From assembly GCA_963725275.1 (NCBI GenBank), contig CAVRXS010000001.1, forward strand, positions 310,001-374,000: 64,000 nucleotides of DNA. Reading direction: 5' to 3'. The position numbers were made by a program, and so were the translations under genes. The notes beneath the pieces are model-generated. The model saw only the letters and a list, made by a program, of their open reading frames with translations, had not been told where the DNA came from and did not search any database. Shown one piece after another: positions 37,051 through 46,383 of this stretch (position 1 is the stretch's first letter; each line of letters opens with the position of its first letter). Origin of the DNA: Bog-756 sp963725275 (lineage in GTDB: Bacteria > Actinomycetota > Acidimicrobiia > Acidimicrobiales > RAAP-2).

Positions 37051-37068
37051 TTCGCGAAGGTTTGCAAA
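37051..37068. promoter_or_regulatory. Two palindromes upstream of glpK
   Basis: TTCGCGAA (37051-37058) and TTTGCAAA (37061-37068) are perfect 8-base palindromes with centres 10 bases apart, about 75-90 bases ahead of the glpK GTG. They may form an operator for a dimer pair; no regulator is identified. Confidence 0.4.
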
Positions 37069-37142
37069 TCATTGCGGGGAGCAAGCACTTCGAGCCACCC
37101 GGCGCCCGGGCCCCCGACCGCCGCTCTCGGTACAGTCCCCCT

Positions 37143-38693
37143 GTGGTCGCCCGCACCCCCGTCACCGTCGCCATCGACGCCGGCACCACCGGCGTACGGG
37201 CCCTCGTGATCGACGACCGGGCTCGGGTCCTCGATGTCGCGTACCGCGAGCTGACCCAGTACTTCCCGCGGCCCGGCTGGGTCGAGCACGACCCCCGAGA
37301 GATCTGGTCGACGGTCCGATCGACCCTCGCCGACGTGGCCGCCCGGATCGATGTCACCGAGCATGCGGTTCGGGCCATCGGCATCACCAACCAGCGCGAG
37401 ACGGTCGTGGCCTGGGACCGCTCCACCGGGCTCCCCCACCACCGGGCCCTGGTCTGGCAGGACCGCAGGACGGCCGCAGCGTGTCGCGCCCTCGCCGAGG
37501 CCGGGCACCTCCCGCTGGTCCGCCGGCGGACCGGGCTGGTGCTCGACCCGTATTTCTCGGGGACCAAGATGCAGTGGCTGCTCGGACCAGGTGGGGTCCC
37601 GGCCGGGCCCGACCTGGCAATGGGCACGGTCGATGCATGGCTCCTCTGGAACCTGACCGGCGGCATCGCCTACGGGGTCTTCGCGACCGACGCGACGAAC
37701 GCCTCGCGCACCATGCTGTTCGACATCGTGGACCGGCGGTGGTCGGACGAGCTCTGCGACCTCTTTGCGATCCCGATGGCGGTCCTTCCTCAGGTGTACC
37801 CGTCGTGCGGCCGGTTCGGCCTGGTCGACGGCTCGGTGCTCGGGGGCTCGTCCCCGATCGCCGGAGTGCCGGTGAGCGCGATGGCCGGCGACCAGCATGC
37901 CGCCCTCTTCGGGCAGACCTGCTTCGACCCCGGCATGGTCAAGGCCACCATCGGCACCGGGAGCTTCATCCTCATGAACGCAGGAGCGATCTGTCCCGAG
38001 CCGGTCGACGGGCTGCTCACCACGATCGCATGGGACCTCGGCGCCGACGGCGGCGACACCCGGACTGCGGGACGCGACCCATTCGCGTACGCCGTGGAGG
38101 GTTCGGTCTTCGTCGCCGGGGCCGGCGTCCAGTGGCTGCGGGACGGACTCGGGATCATCACCGGGTCGTCCGAGCTCGAGCCGCTGGCCCGCACGGTGGA
38201 CTCGAGCGAGGGCGTGGTCATCGTCCCCGCCTTCACCGGCCTCGGCAGCCCGCAGTGGGACCCCTCCGCACGCGGGACCATCGTCGGCCTCAGCCGCGGC
38301 TCCGGCCGCGCCCAGGTGGCCCGCGCCATGATCGAGGCCATGGGGTTCCAGGCGCGCGACGTGCTCGACGCGATGTGCGCAACAGGGACGCGACCCTCGG
38401 TGGTGCGGGTCGACGGTGGGGCGGCGGTGATGGACCTGCTCCTCGAGCACCTCGCCGACCAGACCCGACTCGACGTCCTCCGTCCCCGGTCGGTCGAGAG
38501 CACCGCGATCGGTGCCGCCACCATGGCCGGCCTCGCCGAAGGGGTATGGAGCTCGCTCGACGACCTGGCCGAGCTCTGGGACGAGGAGGCCGCGTTCTCC
38601 CCCGCCGAGTCGGACGCGCAGATCGAGATCGCCCACGAGGCGTGGCTCCGGGCGGTCGAACGCTCCCGGGGTTGGACGGGTGATGCCGACTAA
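37143..38693 (+). CDS. glpK: Glycerol kinase (FGGY family)
   Basis: A 516-residue FGGY kinase. It starts TPVTVAIDAGTTGVRALVID (phosphate-binding loop 1) and has AIGITNQRETVVAWDRSTG, the typical glycerol-kinase substrate loop, and IGTGSFILMNAG plus VRVDGGAAVMDLLLEHLAD. It phosphorylates glycerol to glycerol-3-phosphate in the cytoplasm. Start GTG 37143. No glpF or glpD is next to it. Its TAA stop shares bases with the stop of the convergent ACT-domain gene (CTAA). A lysophosphatidate acyltransferase gene lies about 750 bases further on, so the local theme may be phospholipid supply. Confidence 0.93.
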   Translation: MVARTPVTVAIDAGTTGVRALVIDDRARVLDVAYRELTQYFPRPGWVEHDPREIWSTVRSTLADVAARIDVTEHAVRAIGITNQRETVVAWDRSTGLPHHRALVWQDRRTAAACRALAEAGHLPLVRRRTGLVLDPYFSGTKMQWLLGPGGVPAGPDLAMGTVDAWLLWNLTGGIAYGVFATDATNASRTMLFDIVDRRWSDELCDLFAIPMAVLPQVYPSCGRFGLVDGSVLGGSSPIAGVPVSAMAGDQHAALFGQTCFDPGMVKATIGTGSFILMNAGAICPEPVDGLLTTIAWDLGADGGDTRTAGRDPFAYAVEGSVFVAGAGVQWLRDGLGIITGSSELEPLARTVDSSEGVVIVPAFTGLGSPQWDPSARGTIVGLSRGSGRAQVARAMIEAMGFQARDVLDAMCATGTRPSVVRVDGGAAVMDLLLEHLADQTRLDVLRPRSVESTAIGAATMAGLAEGVWSSLDDLAELWDEEAAFSPAESDAQIEIAHEAWLRAVERSRGWTGDAD

Positions 38694-39355
38694 GCGATGT
38701 CGCGCCAGCCGTGGTCGGCCAGCTCGACCATGATGGCGATCCACTGACGCTCACACGCCCGGAAGACCGGGGACACCCGGCCGACCACGAGCACCACCCC
38801 GGCCCGGGCCATGACGGCTGCGGCCACGCCGGGACTCTCGTCGAACGAATCGACCCCCGATCTGTCCGCCCGGACCGGTGGCGACAGCGGCGAGACCGCG
38901 GTGAGCGCCAGCTTCCGTACCTCGTCGTCATCGGGCGGCTCACCCGCCGACGTGATCACCCGGGTGGCATCGGCATCCGCCACCGCCGCGAAGTCCGCGG
39001 CGAGGCTGCGGCACACCCGCTCCGCCAGCCGGTCGAGCAGCGCTGCCGTCGAGGACTGGACGAACAGATCCGTCGCGATGTCCATGAGCTCAGAGTGCCG
39101 GTCCGGCAGCGGACCCTCGACGGGGCGCAGGGCCTCGATGATCACCCCGTCGACCTCGAGGATCTCGTCCCGCATGAGCTGGAGCAGATGGTCGCCCGCG
39201 AGACCCACCCCGAGCTCGTCGACGACCACCCCGTTGTCCCGCTGGAGGATGTCGATCGCGATCACGTCACCGCCGACGGAGCCGATCCGGCTGGCCACCG
39301 CCCCGAGGGCCCCCGGTCGGTCGGGGAGCTGGACCCGGATCAGGTAGTTCCGCAC
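38690..39355 (-). CDS. ACT-domain protein
   Basis: A 221-residue protein. Residues 1-75 form an ACT domain (NYLIRVQLPDRPGALGAVAS ... GDVIAIDILQRDN), the small-molecule (often amino acid) sensing fold. The remaining 145 residues look like a GAF-type or other ligand-binding domain and end ELADHGWRDIA. No enzyme domain is present, so a regulatory role is likely. The gene is on its own on the minus strand and converges on glpK with a 4-base overlap of the stop codons. Confidence 0.78.
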   Translation of the reverse strand: MRNYLIRVQLPDRPGALGAVASRIGSVGGDVIAIDILQRDNGVVVDELGVGLAGDHLLQLMRDEILEVDGVIIEALRPVEGPLPDRHSELMDIATDLFVQSSTAALLDRLAERVCRSLAADFAAVADADATRVITSAGEPPDDDEVRKLALTAVSPLSPPVRADRSGVDSFDESPGVAAAVMARAGVVLVVGRVSPVFRACERQWIAIMVELADHGWRDIA

Positions 39356-39437
39356 ACGGCCAGGGTAGACGGCGAGTGTGTCCGCTCGGTTTCCGGCCGG
39401 TTACGACCTGCGGCCAGGACGGTCCACAGCAGTCGGG

Positions 39438-40211
39438 TCACCCGGCGGCCCGCTCGGCAGCCTCGTCCGCCGGCCCCGGGACCGCCCCGGGCGCTGCCCG
39501 GTCACGATGCTTCCTGCTCGCGTACTCGTCGACGTACTCCTGCCCCGAGAGCGCGGCGATCTCGGTCATCAGCGCGTCGGTCAGCTCGCGGAGCTGCTCC
39601 TGTTGGGCGGAGCCATGTTCCTCCGGACCGGACGTCGCGGGGGGCCCTCCGCACCGGCCTGTGGTGATCCGGGTTCCCCCGTGCAGGTAGGCGACCGGGG
39701 GTCCGAACCGCACGGTGACCAGATGGAACGGCCGCATGAACATGCTGCCCGGGGGCTGGACGGCCCGGGTGCCCACGATGCCGACCGGGATGACCGGGAC
39801 GTCACAGCCGAGGCTGAGCCGGGCCACGCCGGTCTTCCCCCGGTGCAGGCGGACGTCGGGTGCACGGGTGCCCTCCGGGTAGATGGCCAGGACCCTGCCC
39901 GCTTCGAGCACCCGGGTGGCCGTGTCGAGCGCCCGCTGCGAGGCGTCTCCCCCGCTCCGGTTCATCGGGATCTGTCCGGCCGCCCGGAAGAACCAAGCGG
40001 TCTTCCAGCTGTCGAAGTATTCGGCCTTGGCCACGAAGGTCACCCGGCGCCGGACGACGAGCGGCAGGAAGAAGGAGTCGCAGAATGACTGGTGGTTGGC
40101 GGCAAGGACGACGGGACCCTCGGCCGGGACGTGCTCCCGGCCCTCGACCTTGACCCGCCACAGGAGGTACAGGAAGGGGCTGATCACCGCCTTCATGATC
40201 CAGTAGGCCAC
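39438..40211 (-). CDS. 1-acyl-sn-glycerol-3-phosphate acyltransferase (PlsC family)
   Basis: A 257-residue protein with the acyltransferase blocks in order: NHQSFCD (HX4D, catalytic His/Asp), AGQIPMNRSG, YPEGTRAPD and VPVIPVGIVGT. The N-terminal hydrophobic segment (WIMKAVISPFLYLLWRV) would attach it to the membrane. It should acylate lysophosphatidate in phospholipid synthesis. GTG 40211 is chosen, because earlier starts would overlap the divergent gene at 40250. The C-terminal tail is Ala/Pro/Arg-rich and probably disordered. Confidence 0.88.
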   Translation of the reverse strand: MAYWIMKAVISPFLYLLWRVKVEGREHVPAEGPVVLAANHQSFCDSFFLPLVVRRRVTFVAKAEYFDSWKTAWFFRAAGQIPMNRSGGDASQRALDTATRVLEAGRVLAIYPEGTRAPDVRLHRGKTGVARLSLGCDVPVIPVGIVGTRAVQPPGSMFMRPFHLVTVRFGPPVAYLHGGTRITTGRCGGPPATSGPEEHGSAQQEQLRELTDALMTEIAALSGQEYVDEYASRKHRDRAAPGAVPGPADEAAERAAG

Positions 40212-40249
40212 AAGGCAACGGTATCCCCACCTGTGCTGAACTGCACTCC

Positions 40250-41083
40250 ATGTCCGTCCGCGCAACCGCGCACGCCCCCGGTCGTCCCGACGGCGCCGCC
40301 CAGCCCGACGGACCCCGCTCCTGGACCGTGCTCGGACGAACGATCGAGCTGCCGGTCGAGGTGCGACGCGCGGCCCAGTGGGGCGTCCAGTACCTGGTGC
40401 CGGCTGCGGCCGCCCAGCGGGTGGTCGCTCGGACCGGACTCGAGGTCACCGGACCGGTGCCCGGACGCGCACTCGTCGCGTTGGCCGTCTGCCGCTACGA
40501 CGACACCGACCTCGACCCGTACCACGAGGTGGCGGTCAGCTTCGTGGTCCGCGCACACGACGCCCTGCCCCACCCCACCGCCGCGCAGCGGGCCAGGGAG
40601 TTCGCCCAGGGGGCGATCGGGGCCTACATCCACCGGCTCCCCGTCGACCAGGAGTTCACCTGCGCCGCCGGCCGGGACATCTGGGGCTTCCCCAAGTGGG
40701 TCACGTCGATCACCATCGACGAGCCGGATCCGAACGGTGCACGCGCCGGGACCGGCACGACCGTGCGCCTCGTCGACGACGGGGTGCACGTGCTCACCCT
40801 GACCGTGGCAGCCGGCGGCCGGGTGCACCTACCGGCCCAGGCACCCCCGAGCTACTCCTTCCGTGACGGCGTCCTGCGACGTACCGAATGGACGACCGCG
40901 TCGGAGGGCACCAACGGACGGCCGGGCGGCGCCACCCTGGTGCTTGGACGGCACCCGATGGCGGACGAGCTGCGCTCCATCGGACTGCCCCGGCGGGCCC
41001 TCTTCTCGTCTTCGGCGGCGCGGATGCGTGCGACCTTCGGCGGAGCCGTGGTCGTGGGCACCGGCGACCGGCACGACGCCTGA
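40250..41083 (+). CDS. Acetoacetate-decarboxylase-fold protein
   Basis: A 277-residue protein of the ADC-like superfamily. The Schiff-base lysine position is kept as K149 in DIWGFPKWVTSI. The preceding YIHRLPVDQEFTCAAGRDIW and the strand EVAVSFVVRAHD are also family-like. Relatives include acetoacetate decarboxylase and Schiff-base aldolase/dehydratases, so the lysine supports catalysis but not a named reaction. It is divergent from the PlsC gene with 38 bases between starts. Confidence 0.75.
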   Translation: MSVRATAHAPGRPDGAAQPDGPRSWTVLGRTIELPVEVRRAAQWGVQYLVPAAAAQRVVARTGLEVTGPVPGRALVALAVCRYDDTDLDPYHEVAVSFVVRAHDALPHPTAAQRAREFAQGAIGAYIHRLPVDQEFTCAAGRDIWGFPKWVTSITIDEPDPNGARAGTGTTVRLVDDGVHVLTLTVAAGGRVHLPAQAPPSYSFRDGVLRRTEWTTASEGTNGRPGGATLVLGRHPMADELRSIGLPRRALFSSSAARMRATFGGAVVVGTGDRHDA

Positions 41084-41118
41084 CCCGGGCGCGGCGGAGC
41101 CCCTCTGCTGTCGTCCGG

Positions 41119-42321
41119 CTACCGCAACCGGGTGAGTGCGCGGCGCAGGCTGCGGACCCCCTGGCCGATCCGCTGCTCGTTCTCGATGAGGGCGAACCGT
41201 ACGTGGCCGTCCCCACCGGGCCCGAACCCGACCCCGGGAGACGTGGCGACGTCGCCCTCGCGGACGAGGAACTTGGAGAATTCGAGCGAGCCCATCTCGC
41301 GGTAGGGCTCGGGGATCGGGGCCCAGACGAACATGGTCCCCCGCGGCGGGGTGATCTCCCACCCGATCCGGTTGAGCCCCTCGCAGAGCGCGTCACGACG
41401 GGCCTGATAGGTCTCGTTGACGACCTTGGGATAGTCGGGCGCCTCGTTCATCGCCACGATGGCCGCGATCTGGATGGGCTGGAAGGTGCCGTAGTCGAGG
41501 TAGCTCTTGAGCTTGGTCAGGGCCTGGACGATCTCGGCGTTGCCCAGGAGGAAGCCGACGCGCCAGCCGGCCATCGAGAACGACTTGGTCATCGTGTAGA
41601 GCTCGACCGCCACCTCCTTCCCTCCGGGCACCTGCAGGATGGAGGGAGGGGTGTAGCCGTCGAAAGCGATGTCGGCGTAGGCGAAGTCGTGGACCAGCAC
41701 GATGTCGTGCTCGCGGGCGAAGTCCACGATCCGCGTCATCCACGCGAGGTCCACGCACTCGGTGGTCGGGTTGTGCGGGAACGAGAGCACGACCACCCGG
41801 GGCTTGGGCCATGCGGACTCCCAGGCCTCGATGAGGTTGCCGAAGAAGCTCGCACCGGGGGTGTCACCGCTTCCCGCGCCCGGCGCGTCGAGCCGCACGT
41901 GGCGCACGTCCGCACCGGCAAAGAGTGGCGCGTAGATGTGGATCGGGTAGGACGGCGACGGTACCAGTGCGGTGTCCCCGGGGCCGATCAGCACCCACAT
42001 CAGATGGGAGAGACCCTCCTTTGCGCCGATGGTGGTCACGACCTCGGTGTCGGGGTCGAGCTCGACCTCGAACTTGCGGAGGTAGAGGTCGGCAATGGCC
42101 TGGCGGATCTTCGGGATGCCCCGGCTCGCCGAGTACCGGTGATTGCGCGGGTTGCGTGCAGCCTCGCCGAGCTTCTCGACGGCCACGTCGGGCGAAGGAA
42201 TGTCGGGATTGCCGAACCCGAGGTCGATCACATCCCGTCCGTCGTGCCGGGCTGCAGCCTTCAAGTCGTTGATGGTTGCGAAGACGTACGGCGGGAGCCC
42301 GTTGATCCGGCGGAATTCCAT
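41119..42321 (-). CDS. PLP-dependent aminotransferase, class I/II (AlaC-like)
   Basis: A 400-residue fold-type I aminotransferase. The PLP lysine is in YTMTKSFSMAGWRVGF, with VLSFPHNPTTECVD (Asn/Pro substrate-cofactor loop), DFAYADIAFDG (Asp/Tyr pair) and the C-terminal carboxylate-binding arginine in HVRFALIENEQR. The sequence follows the glutamate-pyruvate (AlaC) and LL-diaminopimelate-type group. It likely moves amino groups between alanine or aspartate and 2-oxoglutarate. A 98-base gap separates it from the upstream LLM flavoprotein on the same strand. Confidence 0.88.
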   Translation of the reverse strand: MEFRRINGLPPYVFATINDLKAAARHDGRDVIDLGFGNPDIPSPDVAVEKLGEAARNPRNHRYSASRGIPKIRQAIADLYLRKFEVELDPDTEVVTTIGAKEGLSHLMWVLIGPGDTALVPSPSYPIHIYAPLFAGADVRHVRLDAPGAGSGDTPGASFFGNLIEAWESAWPKPRVVVLSFPHNPTTECVDLAWMTRIVDFAREHDIVLVHDFAYADIAFDGYTPPSILQVPGGKEVAVELYTMTKSFSMAGWRVGFLLGNAEIVQALTKLKSYLDYGTFQPIQIAAIVAMNEAPDYPKVVNETYQARRDALCEGLNRIGWEITPPRGTMFVWAPIPEPYREMGSLEFSKFLVREGDVATSPGVGFGPGGDGHVRFALIENEQRIGQGVRSLRRALTRLR

Positions 42322-42419
42322 GCTTCAGGTTACCGCCGCCCCCTGGCCCGACGCGCCCATTGCGGCCCGGACTCCAGAGCGTCTTCGACCGGTGCGCAGC
42401 GCGCGACCTGCCGCGCTCC

Positions 42420-43172
42420 TCAGGACAGCGGTCCGGGAGCGGCCCGGACCCTGTCGGCCGCCTCTGCGACCACGTCGAGCGAATCCTCCCAGGCACCCAC
42501 CGCCCAGGTCGCACCCGCGGCCGACAGCTCCCCCAGGCGGTCGGTCACCTCGGCCACGGTACGACCGACCGGCCCACCCCAGGTCACCTCCGGGACGAGC
42601 ACACAGAGCTCGGCCACCCGGCTCGCATCGGCTCCCCACAGGTTGACCGCCGCACCGACCCTCGCGGCCAGCGCCACCATCTGTGGCCGTCCCCCGCCGA
42701 CCCAGACCGGCACGCCGCGGGCCAGCACCTCGGTCGCGATGCCTGCCAGGCGACCGCGCCGGACCCCGGCCGATTCGAAGGGGATGCCGTACGCCTCGTT
42801 CTCGCGGCGGCTGAGATGGTCGCCGGTGCCGATCCCCGCGATGAAGCGACCCCCGCTGATGGTGTCGAGGCTGGTGAGCGCCTCGACCAGGACCTCGTCG
42901 GGCAGGAGCCCGACCCGGGCGACCAGGGTGCCGAGCACGATGGTCGAGGTCGTCGCTGCCAGCGCCCCGAGCAGAGGGATGGGCGAGAGCGCCGGGCGCC
43001 CGGGTTGGCCCATGGGCCAGAGGTGGTCGAAGCAGAAGACCCCGTCGATGCCCGCAGCCTCGGCCCGCCGGGCGGCGGCCAACGCGGCGTCGGCATCGTC
43101 CCGGAACTGCGGAAGGGTGATCCCGACCCGGAGGGGCGCGCCGCGTGGTGCGGGCACCGCCTGCGGTGTCAC
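42420..43172 (-). CDS. LLM-class flavin-dependent oxidoreductase
   Basis: A 250-residue luciferase-like monooxygenase. It begins with LRVGITLPQFRDD and has AEAAGIDGVFCFDHLWPMG, the ISGGRFIAGIGTGDH flavin/F420-site segment and a shortened C-terminal barrel. Actinobacterial members often use F420 or FMN. GTG 43172 overlaps the SRPBCC stop (GTGA). It is the last of four coupled genes (queG, glycosyltransferase, SRPBCC, LLM). The protein is shorter than the usual 300-340 residues. Confidence 0.83.
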   Translation of the reverse strand: MTPQAVPAPRGAPLRVGITLPQFRDDADAALAAARRAEAAGIDGVFCFDHLWPMGQPGRPALSPIPLLGALAATTSTIVLGTLVARVGLLPDEVLVEALTSLDTISGGRFIAGIGTGDHLSRRENEAYGIPFESAGVRRGRLAGIATEVLARGVPVWVGGGRPQMVALAARVGAAVNLWGADASRVAELCVLVPEVTWGGPVGRTVAEVTDRLGELSAAGATWAVGAWEDSLDVVAEAADRVRAAPGPLS

Positions 43173-43609
43173 GCCGCAGACTCGGCCCTGGCCTTGAGGT
43201 CGCGGAGGGCGATCGACATGATCCGGCTCTGGGCCCGCATCTTGATGAAGGCCGGGACCGGCACCTTCATCTCGACCTCGAGGTGGTAGGTCACCTCGGT
43301 TCCCCCGTCGGGCGCCGGGGCGAAGACGTAGCGTCCGTCGAGCTTGTTGGTGATATCGCCCTCGGTCTGGACCCAGGCCAGGACTCCGGGCGCCTCCGAG
43401 TAGTCGTAGGCGAGCGTGTAGCTCGTGCTGCGTCCGAACGCAGCGGCCCGAAACGTCACGAGGCTCGGCCGGCCCTCGTCGTCGCGCTCGTCGATCGTCA
43501 CCTCTTTGATGTCGGCGGCCCACGAGGGATAGCTCTCGATGTCCGCGCTCACCGCGAAGCAGCGCGCGGGGGTGGCCGAGACGACCATTCGCTCAGTGGC
43601 ATGCTCCGC
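43169..43609 (-). CDS. SRPBCC-fold protein (START/polyketide-cyclase-like)
   Basis: A 146-residue protein from GTG 43609, preceded by GAGGAGGG. The pattern TERMVVSATPARCFAVSADI, then YPSWAADIKEV and a long C-terminal helix is that of the coenzyme-Q-binding/polyketide-cyclase SRPBCC group, which binds hydrophobic ligands. No catalytic role can be fixed. The gene is coupled to the LLM oxidoreductase (4-base overlap) and lies 47 bases after the glycosyltransferase. Confidence 0.85.
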   Translation of the reverse strand, partial: AEHATERMVVSATPARCFAVSADIESYPSWAADIKEVTIDERDDEGRPSLVTFRAAAFGRSTSYTLAYDYSEAPGVLAWVQTEGDITNKLDGRYVFAPAPDGGTEVTYHLEVEMKVPVPAFIKMRAQSRIMSIALRDLKARAESAA

Positions 43610-43656
43610 CACGATCGACCCTCCTCCTCGACTCGTCTGTCGCGACCCACACAAGA

Positions 43657-44800
43657 TCAGCCTCCCACGCCCGTGAGCGACGCGGCCAGCCTAGGGGCGA
43701 GTCGGTCGTAGTCGAAGGATGCCACGACCCGACGGCGGGCCGCCTCTCCCATCCGGGTGCGAAGCCCGTCGTTCTCGAGCAGTCGGGCGATGGCGCGGGT
43801 CGCTTCGCCGACCTCGGCGGGTCGACGGACCAGGATGCCCGTCTCACCGTCGGCCACGGCTTCGTCCGCGCCGCCCGACGCGCCGGCGACCTGGGGCACG
43901 CCTGCCGCGGCGGCCTCGAGGAAGACGATGCCGAACCCCTCGCGCTCGAGGCCGAGCCAACGGTCGCGGCAGATCATTGCGAAGACGTCGGCGGCGCCGA
44001 CCAGTCGGGGAAGGTCTGCGTCGGACACGCCGCCCAGCAACCGCACCGGTGCGCCGAGCTCGGCGACCCGACCGGCCAGGCGCTCGGCATCCCGGCCGCG
44101 TCCCGCAATGGCGACGGTGAGGCCGGAGAAGACGGGGGCGAGCCGGCTGGCGGCGTCGATGAGGACATCCATGCCCTTGCGCGGGACCAACCGGCTCACG
44201 CTGACCACGAGCGGGCCATCGACGGGAAGGCCGAGGTCCGCCCGGGCCCGGGCCCGCCCGTCGGCGCCGAGCGGGGAGAAGCGGTCGAGGTCGACGCCGG
44301 GCGGGATCTCCACCACCGGGGGCATCGCCCGCCCACGCAGCGCCGCGCCGCGCTTCGGCCGCCGGGTACCCCCCGGCCGAGACGACCAACGCACTGCCCC
44401 GGATCACATGGGAGAGGAGCTGCCGGGTCACCGCCAGGCGGCCCGGGACGGCCACTTCGGCGCCGTGGAGCACAACCGCGTAGGGGATGCCCAGCCTGGG
44501 GCCGACCAGGCCCAGTGGGAACGCCGGATCGAGGACCACCAGACCGGCCCCGATCCGTGCCGCGGTCGCCCGGATGCGACGGACGAGAGACGGGGAGGGA
44601 ACCAGCACCTTGGCCGGCACCCGCTCGATCCGGACGCCGCGTTCGGCCTGCTCCCGGTCGAAGGCGCCGGCGTCCGGATCGGAGGAGGCCGTCAACACCG
44701 TGAAGGAGCCCGGATCGAGCCGGCGCCAGAGCTCCCACAGATAGATCTGGATCCCCCCCACCTTGGGCGGGAAGTCGTTGGTGACGAGCAGGTGGGTCAC
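43657..44800 (-). CDS. PimB-like GT4 mannosyltransferase, interrupted by a frameshift
   Basis: The N-terminal half reads MTHLLVTNDFPPKVGGIQIY, very like the start of PimB/MgtA-type GT4 enzymes that mannosylate phosphatidylinositol mannosides or glycolipids. The C-terminal half (VVEIPPGVDLDRFSPLGADG ... LVVSVSRLVPRKGMDVLIDA ... EREGFGIVFLEAAAAG) is in another frame. The join is near 44338-44352 in a CGCCGCGCCGCGC run. A corrected protein is about 380 residues. GTG 44800 overlaps the queG stop (GTGA). Conserved motifs on both sides of the break argue for a sequence error. Confidence 0.82.
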
Positions 44801-45966
44801 CGGACGGGCACGTCCACCGGGGCCGGGAGGTCGTGCCGGCCCAGGCGGTCCGCCGCCCAGCGGGCGTGCTCCGCGAGGAGGGGGTCGTCCGATCGGACGT
44901 ACCGTGCGAGTGCCGACACCGTGGCCGGGTCCGCGGGGTCACCCACGTTGCCGAGGGCGACCAGCGCGTTGCGCCGCAGGTAGCGGGGATCGCGTTCGGC
45001 GATGTACCACCGACCATGTGCGGAGAGCAGGTCCTCGTCGCTCGCCGCGAGCAGGTCGAGCAGGCCGACCGCGGGTTCCGACCCGGCCTCGGGCTCGACA
45101 GGAGGGTGCCGCCGGTCTGCGAGCCTGTTGATGGGACAGACCTCCTGGCACTCGTCGCACCCGTAGATGCGGCCGCCGAGCGCGACGCGGAACTCGACGG
45201 GGAACGTCCCGGGGGCCTGCACCAACCAGGCGAGACAGCGACGGGCGTCGAGCACGCCCGGAGCGACCAGGGCACCGGTCGGGCAGGCGGTGAGGCACCG
45301 GGTGCATCCGCCGCACCCCTCCGCCGGGCTGCTCGGTCCCGCGGCGCCGGTGGGCTCGAGCGGCGCATCGGAGACCACCGAGCCGAGGACGAACCACGAG
45401 CCGAGGCCGGGGAGCAGGAGCATGCTGTTGCGGCCGTAGAAGCCGAGGCCGGCGCGCTGGGCCGCCGCACGGTCGACAAGGGCGTTGTCGTCGCAGACCA
45501 CGACGGCCCGCCACCCGCGCCGGGCCAGCACGTCGGCGACCGTTCCGAGCGCTGCACGCAACGACGCGTAGTGATCGCGGTGCGCGTAGCGGGCCACGGC
45601 GCCGGCCGGGCGTGCGCCGCGGTCCCCGTCACCGCCCGCAGAATCCCGACGGCGGTACCCCCAGGCCCCGACCACCATGGACCGGGCACCGCCGAGGATC
45701 CGCGCGGGATCGGTCGAGCGGTCCGGATTGCGGTAGGTGAACTGCATCCCGCCGTGGAGTCCCTCCCGACGGCGAGCGTGGAGGGCGGTGCGTGCCTCGC
45801 CGAGCACCCCGACACCGGCGATCCCGACGGCTGCGAGGCCCCGGTCGAGACCTGCGCGCAGGAGCTCTTCGCGCAGGTCACCTCCGGCTGGGCCGCTCTC
45901 CGGGCCCGACGGTGGTGGGACGGGAGAACGGCGCACGCCCCATGCTGGCACGGGCAGGTGGTCCAC
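44797..45966 (-). CDS. queG: Epoxyqueuosine reductase
   Basis: Up to 389 residues. Two 4Fe-4S motifs are present, CGGCTRCLTACPTGALV and GCDECQEVCPIN, with the cobalamin/substrate region VVCDDNALVDRAAAQRAGLG and a short HEAT-like repeat at the C-terminus (ALVALGNVGDPADPATVSAL). QueG performs the last step of queuosine formation in tRNA using cobalamin. The first about 30 residues look unlike the family, so an internal start is likely. No other que or tgt gene is in the window. Like NrdJ it needs cobalamin. Confidence 0.92.
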   Translation of the reverse strand: MDHLPVPAWGVRRSPVPPPSGPESGPAGGDLREELLRAGLDRGLAAVGIAGVGVLGEARTALHARRREGLHGGMQFTYRNPDRSTDPARILGGARSMVVGAWGYRRRDSAGGDGDRGARPAGAVARYAHRDHYASLRAALGTVADVLARRGWRAVVVCDDNALVDRAAAQRAGLGFYGRNSMLLLPGLGSWFVLGSVVSDAPLEPTGAAGPSSPAEGCGGCTRCLTACPTGALVAPGVLDARRCLAWLVQAPGTFPVEFRVALGGRIYGCDECQEVCPINRLADRRHPPVEPEAGSEPAVGLLDLLAASDEDLLSAHGRWYIAERDPRYLRRNALVALGNVGDPADPATVSALARYVRSDDPLLAEHARWAADRLGRHDLPAPVDVPVR

Positions 45967-46006
45967 CCGGTCCGCAGCCGGGCTGCCGCTGCCCGGTCAG
46001 CGCAGC

Positions 46007-46249
46007 TCAGTCAGAGCACGGCTCCGTCAGAGGCCACCGGCCGCGGCTCGTGACGCACCCCGGGCACCAGTCCGCGCGCGCGAGCAGTCGGACGGCACGG
46101 GCTTCCGCCGCGTCGACCACCAGCGCGTCCTCCGGGTCGCGGCTCACGATGAAGGAGACCACGCAGTCCTCGCAGACCGGGGTGTCGCTGTGGGCGCACC
46201 CCGCGCAGTCGATGGTGAACGTGCCGCCGTCGGTCTCCGGTCCGTGCAT
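46007..46249 (-). CDS. Small seven-cysteine protein of unknown function
   Basis: An 80-residue protein from ATG 46249 with AGGAGA upstream. Cysteines are at 15, 18, 26, 29, 62, 65 and 78: two CxxC pairs (CAGC, CEDC) and a third (CPGC). That spacing could hold one or two zinc ions or an iron-sulfur cluster. The middle (VVDAAEARAVRLLARADW) is a helix. I do not recognise a named family. It lies 40 bases upstream of queG on the same strand, so the two could share a transcript. Confidence 0.7.
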   Translation of the reverse strand: MHGPETDGGTFTIDCAGCAHSDTPVCEDCVVSFIVSRDPEDALVVDAAEARAVRLLARADWCPGCVTSRGRWPLTEPCSD

Positions 46250-46383
46250 GGTCCTGTCTCCTGGGGTCGGTGAGCCTGCGGGGTTCTTCCCTTTCCCCAC
46301 ATCCTCCCGGGCGGGTGTGACGGCGCCCTCACCGGTGGTCATCGCCAGGCAGGCCGATCCGCCGGCCCGGGGCCGGGCGGCGG

